This document shows positions 38,205 through 48,393 of a stretch of DNA of 64,000 nt, piece by piece. Location: NCBI GenBank assembly GCA_944390745.1, contig CALXQK010000013.1:310001-374000 (forward strand), written 5' to 3'. Each line of letters begins with the position of its first letter. The first letter of the stretch is position 1. This DNA is from an uncultured Duodenibacillus sp. (GTDB taxonomy: Bacteria > Pseudomonadota > Gammaproteobacteria > Burkholderiales > Burkholderiaceae_F). The position numbers and the translations under genes were made by a program. The notes beneath the pieces are model-generated. The model ran no database searches, was not told the DNA's origin, and was given only the letters and a program-made list of their open reading frames with translations.

Positions 38205-40025
38205 ATGACCCAGCCGATTCTTTCTCCACGCCTGATGGATGTCTCGCGCACCCTCACGCGCACCGACGCCGATGACCTGCCCCTCGCCCTGTCCGAGGCG
38301 GGCGCGCGCAGCTGGGGCGAGTTCGCCATTGCGGTCAACAACTGGCGCACGGCATTTGTCAGGGCGGGCGTCTCAAGCGCGGCGCTCTACCTTGAGGATC
38401 TCTTTGACTTCTCCTCGGCGCTTTTCGGCGCCTGGTGCGCCGGCGTGCGCGCCATCCTGCCCGCTGACGCGACGCGTGCGACATGCGCGCGCCTTGCCGG
38501 ACTCGCCCAGGCCCTTGCCGGAGAGTTTGATGCGCGCCTCGCCGCGGCCGACGCCCCGGACCTTCCCCTGATCACGCCCGCAGACACGGGGATGCCCTTT
38601 CGCGGGGAGATCGATCCCGAGGCCCGGCTCGTGAGCCTCTTTACCTCGGGCTCCACGGGCGAGCCCGCCCTTATCACCAAGCGGCTCTCACAGCTCTTCT
38701 GCGAGGTCGCAGCCATTGAGACGCGCCGCCCGGACGCCTCCGAGCGGAACCTTGCGCAGGACGCGGTGATTTTCTCCACCGTCCCCGCGCAGCACATCTA
38801 CGGACTTCTCTTCACCGTCCTGTGGCCCGCGGCCGCCGTGCGCCCCTTCTGGCACAGGCGCATCCTCTACCCCGAGGAGCTGCTTTCTCGCACGCGCCGC
38901 GCCGCCGCAGGCGGGGCGGCGCTCTGGGTGACGAGCCCCGCGCAGCTCAAGCGCCTGCCCCGGGATCTGGACTGGCGCTCGATCAGGGACATCCTGCGCG
39001 TGGTCTACTCAAGCGGCGGACCGCTTCCGCCCGAGGGACTTCAGCGGTGCCTGGACTGCACGGGAATCTCCCCGGTGGAGATTCTCGGCAGCTCCGAGTC
39101 GGGCGGCATCGCCTGGCGCAGCCGCGGCATCGCGCCCGACGGGCGCATCACGGGCGAGGCCTTCCGCGCCCTGCCGGGCATGCAGGTGAAGTCTGAAAAC
39201 GGGCTGCTCGCGCTCAAGGGCGCACAGCTCTCCTCGCCCGGCTGGGAGTGCACGGCCGATCGCGTGCGCCTTCTGAGCGACGGCAGCTTCATGCTGCTCG
39301 GACGCGCCGACCGCATTGTGAAGATCGAGGAAAAGCGCGTCTCGCTTGCGGCCGTCGAAAAGGCGCTCACGGCAACGCGTCTGGTGACCGAGGCCCGGGC
39401 CTTTGTCGCCCCCTGCACCGGAAAGCTCGCCGTCGCGGCCATTCCGGCCCCGCAGGCCGTCGCGCTGATCCGCCGAGAGGGCAAGCGCGCGCTCGTCTCG
39501 AGGCTGCGCACGGCGCTCGCGCAAGGCCTTGAGCGCGTCTGTCTGCCGAGGCACTGGCGCTTTGTCTGGGAGCTGCCTGAAAACGCCATGGGCAAGCACA
39601 CCGCACGGGAGCTTGAGGCGCTGCTTGACCCCGCCAGGCCCCAGGCCGTGCTTGAGTCGCGCACCGGCGAGAGCGCCGAGCTGCTGGTGTCAGTGGCCTC
39701 CGACGCCCCCTTCTTTGAAGGGCACTTCCCTGAATTCAAGCTGCTGCCGGGACTGGTTCAGGTTGACTGGGCCTGCAGCCTGGCGCGGCGCCTCCTTGGC
39801 GTTGATGCGCCGCTTGCGGGCATTCGCAGCCTCAAGTTCATGGCGCCCATTCTCCCGGGCGACACGGTTCTGCTCAGACTGTCGCGGACCGCGGCGGGCG
39901 TCAGCTTTGTCTATGAATCACTGGGCGAGGAAAAGGACCGCGCCGGGCGCCGTCCCGTCCACGCCAAGGGAACGCTTTTGTTTGCCGGGTCCGCCGCCGC
40001 AGGGAGGCCGCATGAAGCCCCTTGA
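38205..40025 (+). CDS. apeH: Fused aryl acid AMP-ligase and dehydratase (ApeH-ApeI)
   Basis: Fusion of 606 residues. Residues 1 to about 470 form an ANL-family AMP ligase: the P-loop LFTSGSTGEPALITK, LGSSESGGIAWR, the RADRIVKIEEKRVSL hinge and the C-terminal catalytic Lys region ENAMGKHTAREL. It should activate the starter aryl acid (4-hydroxybenzoate in studied systems) for the carrier protein. The last 120 residues are a FabA/Z-like hot-dog domain with APFFEGHFPEFKLLPGLVQV, equivalent to ApeI. ATG at 38205 is preferred over 38151, which would overlap apeG. Separate apeH and apeI genes are the usual arrangement. Confidence 0.85.
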   Translation: MTQPILSPRLMDVSRTLTRTDADDLPLALSEAGARSWGEFAIAVNNWRTAFVRAGVSSAALYLEDLFDFSSALFGAWCAGVRAILPADATRATCARLAGLAQALAGEFDARLAAADAPDLPLITPADTGMPFRGEIDPEARLVSLFTSGSTGEPALITKRLSQLFCEVAAIETRRPDASERNLAQDAVIFSTVPAQHIYGLLFTVLWPAAAVRPFWHRRILYPEELLSRTRRAAAGGAALWVTSPAQLKRLPRDLDWRSIRDILRVVYSSGGPLPPEGLQRCLDCTGISPVEILGSSESGGIAWRSRGIAPDGRITGEAFRALPGMQVKSENGLLALKGAQLSSPGWECTADRVRLLSDGSFMLLGRADRIVKIEEKRVSLAAVEKALTATRLVTEARAFVAPCTGKLAVAAIPAPQAVALIRREGKRALVSRLRTALAQGLERVCLPRHWRFVWELPENAMGKHTARELEALLDPARPQAVLESRTGESAELLVSVASDAPFFEGHFPEFKLLPGLVQVDWACSLARRLLGVDAPLAGIRSLKFMAPILPGDTVLLRLSRTAAGVSFVYESLGEEKDRAGRRPVHAKGTLLFAGSAAAGRPHEAP

Positions 40026-40791
40026 GTTTCGTCCCTGCGCGCTGGTGCCCTCCTACAACCACGCGCAGGCCGCGCACGTCGTTGTCAAGCGCCTGATTTC
40101 GCTCAATCTTCCCGTGGTGCTCGTCGACGACGGCAGCCGCCCCGACGACGCCCGAATGCTGCAGGAGATTGCCCGCGGCTTCGGAGACAAGGTCGTGCTC
40201 GTACGCCGCCCCGTCAACGGCGGCAAGGGCGCGGCCTGCCTTTCCGGGTTTGCCGAGGCGCACGCGCGCGGCTATACGCACGCGCTGCAGGTCGACGCCG
40301 ACGCGCAGCACGACATCAACGCCGCCCCCGGGTTCCTGGAGGCCGCCCGCGCGCAGCCCGGGGCGCTCATCTGCGGCTGTCCCCGGTACGACGACTCGGC
40401 TCCGGCCGCGCGGCGCTGGGGGCACAAGGTCACCAACTTCTGGGTCTGCATCAATACCCTCGGAAAGGGCCCGGCCGACAGCCTCTGCGGCTTTCGCGTC
40501 TATCCTCTTGCAGAAACGCTCGAGGTGCTCGCACACTGCCGCATCGGCCTGCGCATGGACTTTGACCTTGACATCGCCGTGCGGCTTGCATGGGCGGGCG
40601 TTGCGGTCGTCAACCGTCCGGTGCGCGTCACCTATCCGCCCGGCGGCGTTTCGCACTTCAAGGGACTGCGCGACAACGCCGTCATCAGTCTCACCCACGC
40701 CAGGCACTGCACGCTCATGATCCTTGACGCGCTGCACATCCTGCGCCACCACCGGCTGCAGCGCCGCACCCCGACCCATGCCCAGTCCTGA
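40012..40791 (+). CDS. Family 2 glycosyltransferase, N-terminal half of ApeJ as separate gene
   Basis: GT2 glycosyltransferase of 259 residues. It starts MKPLEFRPCALVPSYNHA just after AGGGAGG. VVLVDDGSRPDD, NGGKGAACLSGF and LQVDADAQHD (the DxD metal site) are the nucleotide-sugar-binding motifs. In several APE clusters this domain is fused with a lauroyl-type acyltransferase as ApeJ; here the two are separate genes overlapping by 14 bases. Probably transfers a sugar during pigment anchoring. Confidence 0.82.
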   Translation: MKPLEFRPCALVPSYNHAQAAHVVVKRLISLNLPVVLVDDGSRPDDARMLQEIARGFGDKVVLVRRPVNGGKGAACLSGFAEAHARGYTHALQVDADAQHDINAAPGFLEAARAQPGALICGCPRYDDSAPAARRWGHKVTNFWVCINTLGKGPADSLCGFRVYPLAETLEVLAHCRIGLRMDFDLDIAVRLAWAGVAVVNRPVRVTYPPGGVSHFKGLRDNAVISLTHARHCTLMILDALHILRHHRLQRRTPTHAQS

Positions 40792-41791
40792 CGCCCCGCA
40801 AAGGCCCCGCACGGGTCACGAACCCCGCGAGCGGCACTGGTCTGAAATCGGCGAGAGCACGAGCACGCTCGGCATCCGGCTGCTGCTGGCGGCCTTCCGG
40901 CTCGGCGGGCGCCCCCTGTTTCACCTCACGCTCTGGCCCGTGGCGCTCTTTTTCTGGGCGTTCAGCCCCCGGGCGCGCCGCGCAAGCCGCGCCTGGCTTG
41001 CGCAGGTCGCGGCCTGCGGCGGCCCAAGGCCGCCGAGGCTTGGAAGCCTTGCGCACATCCTGCGCTTTTCAGACACGATCCTCGACAAGATTCTCGCGGT
41101 CTCAGGCGCCCTGGGCGCGCGCGATCTGCGCACCGAGGGAACCGAGGCGCTTCTGGCCGACCCGCGCGGAGCCGTTATCGTCACCGCGCACACGGGCTGC
41201 GTCGAGCTCTGCCAGGAGATTTCCAGCACCCGGCGCGAGCAGCGGGGGCTGCGCATTCTCGTGCACACCGCCCACGCCGCGCGCTTCAACGCCCTTTTGC
41301 AAAAGCTCAACCCGCGCTTTGCGCTCGAGCACATCGAGGTCTCGAGCATCGGGCCGCAGACGGCCGTGGAGCTCTCCGAGGCGCTCGCGCGCGGCGACTG
41401 GGTCGTGATTGTGGCCGACCGCACGCCCATCGGCTCGGAAAGCACCTTCTGCATCCCCTTTCTGGGGCGCCCCGCTCCCTTTGCCGCCGGTCCCTTCATC
41501 CTGGCGGGGCTGCTCTCGGCCCCGGTCTGGAGCATGATCTGCACGCGGGAAACGCTTCCCGGGTCAAGCGCACGGTACTGCGTGCGGTTTGAAAAGGTCT
41601 CCGAACCCGTCACGGGCTCGCGGCGCGAACGCCGGACGGCCGTCGAGGCCGCTGCCCGGCGCTGGGTGCAGACGCTCGAGCGCGCGCTGCTTGCCTCGCC
41701 CCTGGACTGGTTCAACTTCTTTGACTTCTGGTCGCCTGCCGCCCCCCGCGGCAGGCGGCATGAGCAAAAACGCTCCGACAGACGCTCCTGA
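40778..41791 (+). CDS. Lauroyl/LPLAT-type acyltransferase, C-terminal half of ApeJ
   Basis: HtrB/LpxL-like acyltransferase of 337 residues. An N-terminal hydrophobic segment (PLFHLTLWPVALFFWAF) precedes VIVTAHTGCVELCQEI, which carries the HxxxxE catalytic motif, and VVIVADRTPIGSE. The ATG at 40778 overlaps the glycosyltransferase stop. It is the last gene of the rightward APE operon. It likely acylates the sugar or lipid carrier of the aryl polyene. Confidence 0.82.
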   Translation: MPSPDAPQRPRTGHEPRERHWSEIGESTSTLGIRLLLAAFRLGGRPLFHLTLWPVALFFWAFSPRARRASRAWLAQVAACGGPRPPRLGSLAHILRFSDTILDKILAVSGALGARDLRTEGTEALLADPRGAVIVTAHTGCVELCQEISSTRREQRGLRILVHTAHAARFNALLQKLNPRFALEHIEVSSIGPQTAVELSEALARGDWVVIVADRTPIGSESTFCIPFLGRPAPFAAGPFILAGLLSAPVWSMICTRETLPGSSARYCVRFEKVSEPVTGSRRERRTAVEAAARRWVQTLERALLASPLDWFNFFDFWSPAAPRGRRHEQKRSDRRS

Positions 41792-41867
41792 CGGGCGGGG
41801 CGCCCTTAAAATCTGGACACGGCCCGCACAGCGCGCCCTGTCCTGATCCAACCATTCGGAGGAATCC

Positions 41868-42323
41868 ATGAAGCTCACCGCCCCGACCCTTGTCGAAGGC
41901 TCCCGCATGCCCGAGACGCACACGCTTGACGGCGCAAACCGCTCCCCGGCCCTGAGCTGGGACGACGTCCCCGAGGGCACGAAGTCCTTTGCAATCACGT
42001 GCTACGACCCGGACGCCCCCACGGGCTCGGGCTGGTGGCACTGGCTGGTGATCGACCTTGCGGGCGACCTGCGCAGCCTCCCCGAGGCGGCCGCGCTGCC
42101 CGCGGGCGCACGCGCCATCACCAACGACTTCGGCTTCAAGGAGTACGGCGGCGCCCGTCCGTCCAAGGGCCACGGCATGCACCGCTACATCTTCACGGTC
42201 TGGGCGCTGCCCGTGGAGCGGCTCGACGTTGCCGACAACGCCGGCGCCGCCTCCGTGGGCTTCATGCTCAACGCCCTGGCGCTTGACAAGGCAAAGATCA
42301 CCGCGACCTACGTCACCGAGTAA
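41868..42323 (+). CDS. YbhB/YbcL family Raf kinase inhibitor-like protein
   Basis: Phosphatidylethanolamine-binding-protein fold, 151 residues. SPALSWDDVPEGTKSFAITC with YDPDAPTGSGWWHWLVIDL and the later GGARPSKGHGMHRYIFTVWA are the conserved ligand-pocket motifs. No signal peptide. The bacterial family has no established role. AGGAGGA-like bases (GGAGGAATCC) precede the ATG, and a hairpin terminator follows. It may be transcribed with the end of the APE operon but has no evident functional tie. Confidence 0.88.
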   Translation: MKLTAPTLVEGSRMPETHTLDGANRSPALSWDDVPEGTKSFAITCYDPDAPTGSGWWHWLVIDLAGDLRSLPEAAALPAGARAITNDFGFKEYGGARPSKGHGMHRYIFTVWALPVERLDVADNAGAASVGFMLNALALDKAKITATYVTE

Positions 42324-42344
42324 TCCGGCCCCCCGGGCTCGACA

Positions 42345-42388
42345 AGGGGAGTCCCCGCCTTTTTTTCATCAGGCGCGGGGGCTCCCCT
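42345..42388 (+). terminator. Hairpin after the YbhB-like gene
   Basis: Arms AGGGGAGTCCCCGCCT and AGGCGCGGGGGCTCCCCT pair around a T-rich loop and are followed by CTTTG. It separates the APE/YbhB transcription from the hldA-hldD-gmhB operon. Confidence 0.6.
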
Positions 42389-42594
42389 CTTTGCCTGGAG
42401 CGTCTTTGAACGGTCAAACCACTTCAAAATCCCGCAATCCGGGCACAAGTGTTTGCAATTTCATCTTTTGCCTTGATTGCGGCCCCAACAAGCGGCGTCT
42501 AAAATCCGAAGGGGTTCGGCCCGAAGGCCGCCGAAAGCCTGTGCAGGCCCCGCCGGCGGCCGCATTCCGGCCTTTTGAAAGGACTGCTTTTTTC

Positions 42595-43536
42595 ATGCAT
42601 CAAGACACACTGGCGCGCAAGCACATCCTGGTGGTGGGCGACACCATGCTCGACCGCTACTGGTTCGGCGACGCCAACCGCATCTCTCCCGAGGCGCCCG
42701 TGCCGGTCGTGCGCATCCAGCGCTGCGACGAACGCCTCGGAGGCGCAGCCAATGTCGCGCTCAACATCCGCAGCATCGGGCTTGACGCAAACCTCATGAC
42801 CGTCATCGGCAATGACGAGCCCGGCCGCATCGTCACGGAGCTTCTCAAGCGCGCCGGCATCCGCTCGATGCTGCACATCGACGGCAAGCTCTCGACCACG
42901 GTGAAGCTGCGCATCGTCGCGCGCCAGCAGCAGATGCTGCGCGCCGACTTTGAAAACCACCCCACCAACGAGGTGCTCGCGGCGCTTCTCGGCGACTACG
43001 AGACCACCGTTGCGGGCATGGACGCCGTGGTGCTCTCGGACTACGGCAAGGGCGGCCTTGACCACATCCGGCAGATGATCAGCGAGGCGCGCCGCCGCGG
43101 CAAGCCCGTCCTGATCGATCCCAAGGGCAATGACTACGAGCGCTATCGCGGCGCCACCGTCATCACTCCGAACCGCGCCGAGCTCGCGCTCGTCACGGGC
43201 AGCTGGAAAACCGAGACCGAGCTCGAGGAAAAGGCGCAGAACCTGCGCGAGCACCTTGCGCTCGAGGCGCTTTTGCTCACCCGCAGCGAGGAGGGCATGA
43301 CGCTCTTTACCCGCGAGGGCGCGCTCACCGTTCCCGCACAGGCCCGCGAAGTCTTCGACGTCTCGGGCGCGGGCGACACCGTCATCGCCGTGCTCGCCTC
43401 AATGCTTGCGGCGGGCATGCCCATGGAGCAGGCCGTCTACGTCGCCAACCGCGCCGGCGGCATCGTCGTCGGCAAGCTCGGCACGGCCTCCGTGAGCTAT
43501 GAAGAACTTTTTGGACAGGACAGCCTAGACCTATGA
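42595..43536 (+). CDS. hldA: D-glycero-beta-D-manno-heptose-7-phosphate kinase
   Basis: PfkB-family kinase (RfaE domain I, also called rfaE1), 313 residues, that makes heptose 1,7-bisphosphate for ADP-heptose. The start [20 protein letters not shown] at 42595 follows GAAAGGA; the open frame runs far upstream in unrelated sequence. [10 protein letters not shown] is the sugar-binding motif and [13 protein letters not shown] holds the catalytic Asp. The adenylyltransferase domain of the fused HldE is absent, so a separate HldC is expected elsewhere. The stop overlaps hldD by four bases. Confidence 0.92.
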   Translation: MHQDTLARKHILVVGDTMLDRYWFGDANRISPEAPVPVVRIQRCDERLGGAANVALNIRSIGLDANLMTVIGNDEPGRIVTELLKRAGIRSMLHIDGKLSTTVKLRIVARQQQMLRADFENHPTNEVLAALLGDYETTVAGMDAVVLSDYGKGGLDHIRQMISEARRRGKPVLIDPKGNDYERYRGATVITPNRAELALVTGSWKTETELEEKAQNLREHLALEALLLTRSEEGMTLFTREGALTVPAQAREVFDVSGAGDTVIAVLASMLAAGMPMEQAVYVANRAGGIVVGKLGTASVSYEELFGQDSLDL

Positions 43537-44528
43537 CCATTCTCGTCACCGGCGCGGCCGGCTTCATCGGCTGCAACAACGTAATTGCCCTCAACCGCGC
43601 AGGCTTTGATGATGTCGTCGCCGTCGACAACCTCACCAAGGCCGACAAGTTCCGCAACCTCGAGCAGTGCCGCATCAGCGACTACTTCGACAAGGAGGAC
43701 TTCATCGAGCGCGTGCGCAGGGGCACGGCCCCGATCCCCGAGGCGATCTTTCATCAGGGCGCCTGCTCGGACACGATGCAGACCGACGGCCGCTACATGA
43801 TGCAGAACAACTACCGCTACACGCTTGAGCTCTTTGAGTGGGCGCAGAAGCTTCACGTCCCCTTCATCTATGCGAGCTCGGCGGCCACCTACGGCGGCAG
43901 CTCCGTTTTCGAGGAAAAGCCCGAGTGCGAGGGTCCGCTCAACGTCTACGGCTACTCCAAGCTGCTCTTCGACCAGGTGCTGCGCCGCCGCTTCGACTCG
44001 CTCAAGGCGCCGGTCGTGGGGCTGCGCTACTTCAACGTCTACGGACCGCACGAGCAGCACAAGGGCCGCATGGCCTCGGTGGCCTTTCATCAGTACTTCC
44101 AGTTCCGCAAGAACGGCGCCGTCAAGCTCTTTGAGGGCTGCCAGGGCTATGCCGACGGCGCGCAGATGCGCGACTTCGTCTACGTCGAGGACGTGGTGAG
44201 CGTCGCCATGCACTTCATGACGGCCGGCGTCTCGGGCATCTTCAACTGCGGCACGGGCCGCGCCCAGCCCTTCAACGACGTGGCCCTGAGCGTGGTGAAC
44301 GCCCTTTCGGGCAGGCGCCGCACGCTTGAGGAGGCCGTCTCCGAGGGGCTCATCGAGTACATCGACTTCCCAGAGGCGCTCAAGGGCAAGTACCAGGCCT
44401 TTACCGAGGCCAACCTTGAGAGGCTGCGTGCGGCCGGCTGCGAGGTCGCCTTCCGCAGCGTCGAGGAAGGCACGACCGAGTACATGAAGTACCTCTCGCG
44501 CACCTACCCCGACGGCGAGCTCGTTTGA
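43533..44528 (+). CDS. hldD: ADP-L-glycero-D-manno-heptose 6-epimerase
   Basis: SDR epimerase (RfaD) of 331 residues converting the D,D to the L,D form of ADP-heptose, the donor used by WaaC. The NADP-binding motif is [13 protein letters not shown] and the catalytic region is ASSAATYGG with [10 protein letters not shown]. It overlaps hldA by four bases and gmhB by one base (TGATG), so the three genes form an operon. Confidence 0.95.
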   Translation: MTILVTGAAGFIGCNNVIALNRAGFDDVVAVDNLTKADKFRNLEQCRISDYFDKEDFIERVRRGTAPIPEAIFHQGACSDTMQTDGRYMMQNNYRYTLELFEWAQKLHVPFIYASSAATYGGSSVFEEKPECEGPLNVYGYSKLLFDQVLRRRFDSLKAPVVGLRYFNVYGPHEQHKGRMASVAFHQYFQFRKNGAVKLFEGCQGYADGAQMRDFVYVEDVVSVAMHFMTAGVSGIFNCGTGRAQPFNDVALSVVNALSGRRRTLEEAVSEGLIEYIDFPEALKGKYQAFTEANLERLRAAGCEVAFRSVEEGTTEYMKYLSRTYPDGELV

Positions 44529-45097
44529 TGCGCCGCGCCGCCTTTCTTGACCGCGACGGCGTGATCAACATCGATCACGCCTACGTCTGCCGCATCGAGG
44601 ACTTCGACTTCATACCGGGCGTGCTCGAGGCCGCGCGCATGCTTCACGACGCGGGCCTTGATCTCATCATCGTCACCAACCAGTCCGGAATCGGCCGCGG
44701 CTACTACACCGTGGAGGACTTCCGGCGGCTCGACGCGGCCGTGCGCGCCCTCTTTGCCGAGCACGGCGCTCCCATCACGGACGTCTACTTCTGCCCGCAC
44801 CACCCGAGCAAGGCGCTCGACCCCTGGCGGTGCGTCTGCGACTGCCGCAAGCCGGCTCCGGGCATGATCCTGCGGGCGGCCCGCGAGCACGACATCGATC
44901 TTGCGCACTCCATCATGTTCGGCGACAAGCCGAGCGACATGCAGGCCGCGGCCGCCGCAGGCGTGGGCACCCGCGTGCAGCTCGGCACCGACGGCATCTG
45001 CGATCCCGGGCAGCCTTCAGAGCTCGCCACGCATCACGCCAGGGATCTTCTTGCGGCTGTCACCGGCCCCGTTGCAAGCCTTCTGCCGCCACCCTAG
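44528..45097 (+). CDS. gmhB: D-glycero-beta-D-manno-heptose 1,7-bisphosphate 7-phosphatase
   Basis: HAD-family phosphatase of 189 residues acting between HldA and the adenylyl transfer step. The nucleophile motif is FLDRDGVINID, then VTNQSGIGRG and GDKPSDMQAA. CPHHPSKALDPWRCVCDCRKPAPG carries the zinc-binding Cys/His loop typical of GmhB. The ATG overlaps the hldD TGA; a TTG one codon earlier is less likely. Confidence 0.95.
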   Translation: MRRAAFLDRDGVINIDHAYVCRIEDFDFIPGVLEAARMLHDAGLDLIIVTNQSGIGRGYYTVEDFRRLDAAVRALFAEHGAPITDVYFCPHHPSKALDPWRCVCDCRKPAPGMILRAAREHDIDLAHSIMFGDKPSDMQAAAAAGVGTRVQLGTDGICDPGQPSELATHHARDLLAAVTGPVASLLPPP

Positions 45098-45137
45098 GCG
45101 CTGCGGCTCCGCCGCCGCCCCTCATCGGCGCAAAACA

Positions 45138-45175
45138 AACCCGGGGAGCCGCCGCCAAAGACGACTCCCCGGGTT
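45138..45175. terminator. Bidirectional hairpin between gmhB and terC
   Basis: Perfect 11-base arms AACCCGGGGAG and CTCCCCGGGTT enclose a 16-base loop. It sits between two convergent genes and can end transcription from both sides, though T-runs are short. Confidence 0.7.
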
Positions 45176-45204
45176 CGTATTTCTGCACCCGCTTCAGGCA
45201 GGTC

Positions 45205-45957
45205 CTACTTCTGCTCGTTCTGCTTGTGGATGACCACGGCGGGCTTGCCCACCTGCGCCTTCTTGGCGCGCTGCGCAAGCACCCAGCCGATGGCAATCAC
45301 GACGACCGCGCCCGCAATGGCCAGGGGATAGTGGTAGGCCCCGATGCCCGGGAACTGCTTGACCATGAAGCCGTCGGTCGTCACCAGGCCGCCCGCAATC
45401 CAGCCGAGCAGGCCGCCGCCGATCCAGACGATGACCGGGAAGCGGTCGATGAGCCGCAGCACGACCTGGCTGCCGAAGACGATGAAGGGCACGGAAACGA
45501 GCAGACCGAAGATCACCAGCATCGTCTGATGGTCGTCGTGGGCCTGCTGGGCGGCGCCGGCAATGGCGATCACGTTGTCCAGGCTCATCACGAAGTCGGC
45601 CACGATGATGGTCTTGATGGCGCCCAGAAGCTTGGCCGAGCCCTGGATGTTGTGGTGATCCTCCTCGGGTTCGGGCACCAGAAGCTTGACGCCGATCCAG
45701 ATGAGCAGTGCGGCGCCGACCATCTTGAGGAACGGCAGGTCGAGCAGCATCACGGCAAACGTAATGAGCACCACGCGCAGGATGATGGCGCCGACCGTAC
45801 CCCAGAAGATGCCCTTGTTGCGCTGCTCATGGGGAAGATTGCGGCAGGCAAGCGCAATCACGACGGCGTTGTCGCCGCCGAGCAGGATGTCAATCATGAT
45901 GATTTGGCCGACCGCTCCCCAGTGCAGGTTGACCAGAAGATCCCAAAGCCATTCCAC
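45205..45957 (-). CDS. TerC family integral membrane protein (YjbE-like)
   Basis: Inner-membrane protein of 250 residues with about seven helices. The two acidic repeat motifs typical of TerC/Alx exporters are IDILLGGDNAVVIALA near residue 22 and ADFVMSLDNVIAIAG near residue 120. Related proteins export manganese or act in metal and pH stress. A GAAGGGAGAACG ribosome site precedes the ATG. No manganese riboswitch could be made out in the 160-base leader. Confidence 0.87.
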   Translation of the reverse strand: MEWLWDLLVNLHWGAVGQIIMIDILLGGDNAVVIALACRNLPHEQRNKGIFWGTVGAIILRVVLITFAVMLLDLPFLKMVGAALLIWIGVKLLVPEPEEDHHNIQGSAKLLGAIKTIIVADFVMSLDNVIAIAGAAQQAHDDHQTMLVIFGLLVSVPFIVFGSQVVLRLIDRFPVIVWIGGGLLGWIAGGLVTTDGFMVKQFPGIGAYHYPLAIAGAVVVIAIGWVLAQRAKKAQVGKPAVVIHKQNEQK

Positions 45958-46120
45958 GGATCGTTCTCCCTTCTTTTTCTTTCAAGCTCAGAAATTTTGT
46001 TGAATTTCGACGCTGCGGGAGCCGGGTCACGACCTCCCGCCGGCGCACAGTTTTTTGATTTTAACTAAAAATTTTCACGCCATGTCAGGCATTTCCCGTA
46101 GACTGCACGCCGCGGCGCAA

Positions 46121-46999
46121 TCAGAGCACCGAGGCGAGCAGCGCGCCGATTTCGGCGGGATTTCTCGTCGTGCGGATGCCGCAGTCCTCAAGCACGCGCA
46201 GCTTGGCCTCGGCCGTGCCGCGGCTGCCCTCGATGATGGCGCCGGCGTGCCCCATGCGGCGGCCGGCGGGAGCGCTCACCCCGGCAATGAAGCCCACCAC
46301 GGGCTTGGTCATGTTGTCGCGGGCCCACCGTGCGGCGGTCTCCTCGTCGCTGCCGCCGATCTCGCCGATCATCACCACCGCGTCGGTTTCGGGATCGTCG
46401 TTGAACATGCGCAGCACGTCAAGGTGCTTGAGGCCGTTGATCGGATCGCCGCCGATGCCCACGGCCGTCGACTGCCCGAGCCCGAGCTCGGTGAGCTGCG
46501 CCACGGCCTCATAGGTGAGCGTGCCCGAGCGGCTCACCACGCCGATGCGTCCGCGCCGGCAGATGTGTCCGGGCATGATGCCGATCTTCATCTCGCCGGG
46601 CGTGATGAGTCCCGGGCAGTTGGGACCGAGCAGCAGCGTGCGGCTGTTCATGTCGCGCATGGTATTGCGCACGCGCAGCATGTCGAGAACCGGAATGCCC
46701 TCGGTGATGCACACCACGAGGTCAAGCTCGGCGCGCACCGCCTCAAGAATGGCGTCGGCCGCGCCCGCAGGCGGCACGTAGATCACCGAGGCGTTGGCGC
46801 CGGTGGCCTCCCGGGCCTCGGCCACGGTGGCGTAGATGGGAATGCCGTCCATTTCCTGGCCCGCCTTGCGGGGGTTGACGCCGGCAACAAAGTTTTCCGC
46901 ATTGGCGTAGGCGCGGCAGGCGCGCGTGTGAAACGCGCCCGTTTTTCCGGTCATGCCCTGGGTGATCACGCGGGTGGAGGAATTCACCAGAATGCTCAT
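46121..46999 (-). CDS. sucD: Succinyl-CoA synthetase alpha subunit
   Basis: TCA-cycle enzyme subunit of 292 residues that binds CoA and carries the phosphohistidine. The CoA-binding motif is [14 protein letters not shown], and the active His is His251 in [11 protein letters not shown]. It follows sucC by 18 bases with the standard SucAB-independent sucCD arrangement, transcribed leftward. Confidence 0.96.
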   Translation of the reverse strand: MSILVNSSTRVITQGMTGKTGAFHTRACRAYANAENFVAGVNPRKAGQEMDGIPIYATVAEAREATGANASVIYVPPAGAADAILEAVRAELDLVVCITEGIPVLDMLRVRNTMRDMNSRTLLLGPNCPGLITPGEMKIGIMPGHICRRGRIGVVSRSGTLTYEAVAQLTELGLGQSTAVGIGGDPINGLKHLDVLRMFNDDPETDAVVMIGEIGGSDEETAARWARDNMTKPVVGFIAGVSAPAGRRMGHAGAIIEGSRGTAEAKLRVLEDCGIRTTRNPAEIGALLASVL

Positions 47000-47017
47000 T
47001 GAACTGTCTCCCTGATC

Positions 47018-48205
47018 CTATGCCCTGCGCGCGTCGCCGGCCGGGGCGCGGCTTGCGGCAATCACTTCCTTGGCAGCCTGCGACATGCTCGCCGCCGGAA
47101 TGATCGGCAGCCCGCTCTTTTTGAGAATCTCCCGGCCGATCTCCTCGTTGGTGCCGTTCATGCGCACCACCAGGGGGACATTGAGCCTGACGGCCCGGCA
47201 GGCCTCGACCACGCCCTCGGCAATGGTGTCGCAGCGCATGATGCCCCCGAAGATGTTGATGAGCACGGCCTTCACGCCCGGGTTGGAGAGCATGATCTCA
47301 AAGGCGGCCGTCACCTTCTGCACCGATGCGCCGCCGCCGACGTCAAGAAAGTTGGCCGGCTCCGCGCCGTAGAGCTTGATCGCATCCATGGTTGCCATGG
47401 CAAGCCCCGCGCCGTTGACCATGCAGGCGATGTCGCCGTCGAGCGCAATGTAGCTCAGCCCCGCGCTCTTGGCCTTGGTCTCAAGCGGATCCTCCTCGGA
47501 GAAGTCGCGCAGCGCCTCAAACTCCGGATGCCGGAAGAGCGCGTTGTCGTCGAGCGTCACCTTGGCGTCGAGGGCGACGATTTCGCCCGAGGACAGGATC
47601 GCCATGGGATTGGTCTCCACAAGGCTTGCGTCGTTGGTAATGAAGGCCTGGTAGAGCCCCTCAAAGAACGCCGCGCCGCGGCCGGCGGTCTCGCCCTCAA
47701 GCCCGAGCGTCTTTGCAAGGGCCAGCGCCGCCTCGTGCGTGAGGCCCTTGAGGGGATCGATGCAGAGCTTCAAAAGCGCCTCGGGGTGCTCGGCGGCGAC
47801 CGCCTCGATGTCCATCCCGCCCATGGCGCTCGCCATGAGACAGACCGTCTGCGTGACGCGATCCACGACAACGGCGGCGTAGAACTCGCGCGCGATGTCA
47901 AGCCCCTCCTCAACGAGCAGACGCTCGACCTTCTTGCCCGCGGGCCCCGTCTGACTGGTGACGAGCACCTTTCCGAGCAGCGCATCGGCTGCCTCGCGCA
48001 CCGCATCAAGTCCGGCGGCCACCTTGACGCCGCCCGCCTTGCCGCGGCCGCCCGCGTGAATCTGCGCCTTGACGCACCACACCGAGCCGCCCAGACTGCG
48101 GGCGGCCTCCAGAGCGCCCTCCACGCTCTCCACGGGAACGCCCCGGGGAACCGGAACGCCCGACTTCTTCAGAAGCTCCTTGGCCTGATATTCATGGATC
48201 TTCAT
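47018..48205 (-). CDS. sucC: Succinyl-CoA synthetase beta subunit
   Basis: ADP-forming subunit of 395 residues with an N-terminal ATP-grasp domain. It starts [35 protein letters not shown] is the nucleotide loop, and [19 protein letters not shown] the C-terminal CoA-ligase block. First gene of sucCD. The 188-base gap upstream probably holds its promoter, but no clear hexamers were identified. Confidence 0.96.
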   Translation of the reverse strand: MKIHEYQAKELLKKSGVPVPRGVPVESVEGALEAARSLGGSVWCVKAQIHAGGRGKAGGVKVAAGLDAVREAADALLGKVLVTSQTGPAGKKVERLLVEEGLDIAREFYAAVVVDRVTQTVCLMASAMGGMDIEAVAAEHPEALLKLCIDPLKGLTHEAALALAKTLGLEGETAGRGAAFFEGLYQAFITNDASLVETNPMAILSSGEIVALDAKVTLDDNALFRHPEFEALRDFSEEDPLETKAKSAGLSYIALDGDIACMVNGAGLAMATMDAIKLYGAEPANFLDVGGGASVQKVTAAFEIMLSNPGVKAVLINIFGGIMRCDTIAEGVVEACRAVRLNVPLVVRMNGTNEEIGREILKKSGLPIIPAASMSQAAKEVIAASRAPAGDARRA

Positions 48206-48393
48206 TTTTTACTGCCTCAGGGGCGGCGCAGGGCCGCCCCAGTCCTGCCTCTTTTGTTTTTGACGAAATGGAGCCGCGCCCGGGATTTGTTCTAAATCAT
48301 TGTTCAGCCGGGCGTTTACCTTGGCGCGTGCAATTGTCGCCCGTTCACGCGGCGAGTTGCAACTGCGCGCGGCGCTGTGTGATCTTTTTCGTC

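Noticed and set aside
40770-40800. Frameshift splitting a fused ApeJ gene
   Set aside because: Both frames have proper start and stop codons with a 14-base overlap like other junctions in this operon, so separate genes are simpler.
45958-46120. Manganese (yybP-ykoY) riboswitch upstream of the TerC gene
   Set aside because: TerC genes often have one, and a GCGGGAG/CTCCCGC hairpin is present, but the conserved riboswitch core could not be recognised.
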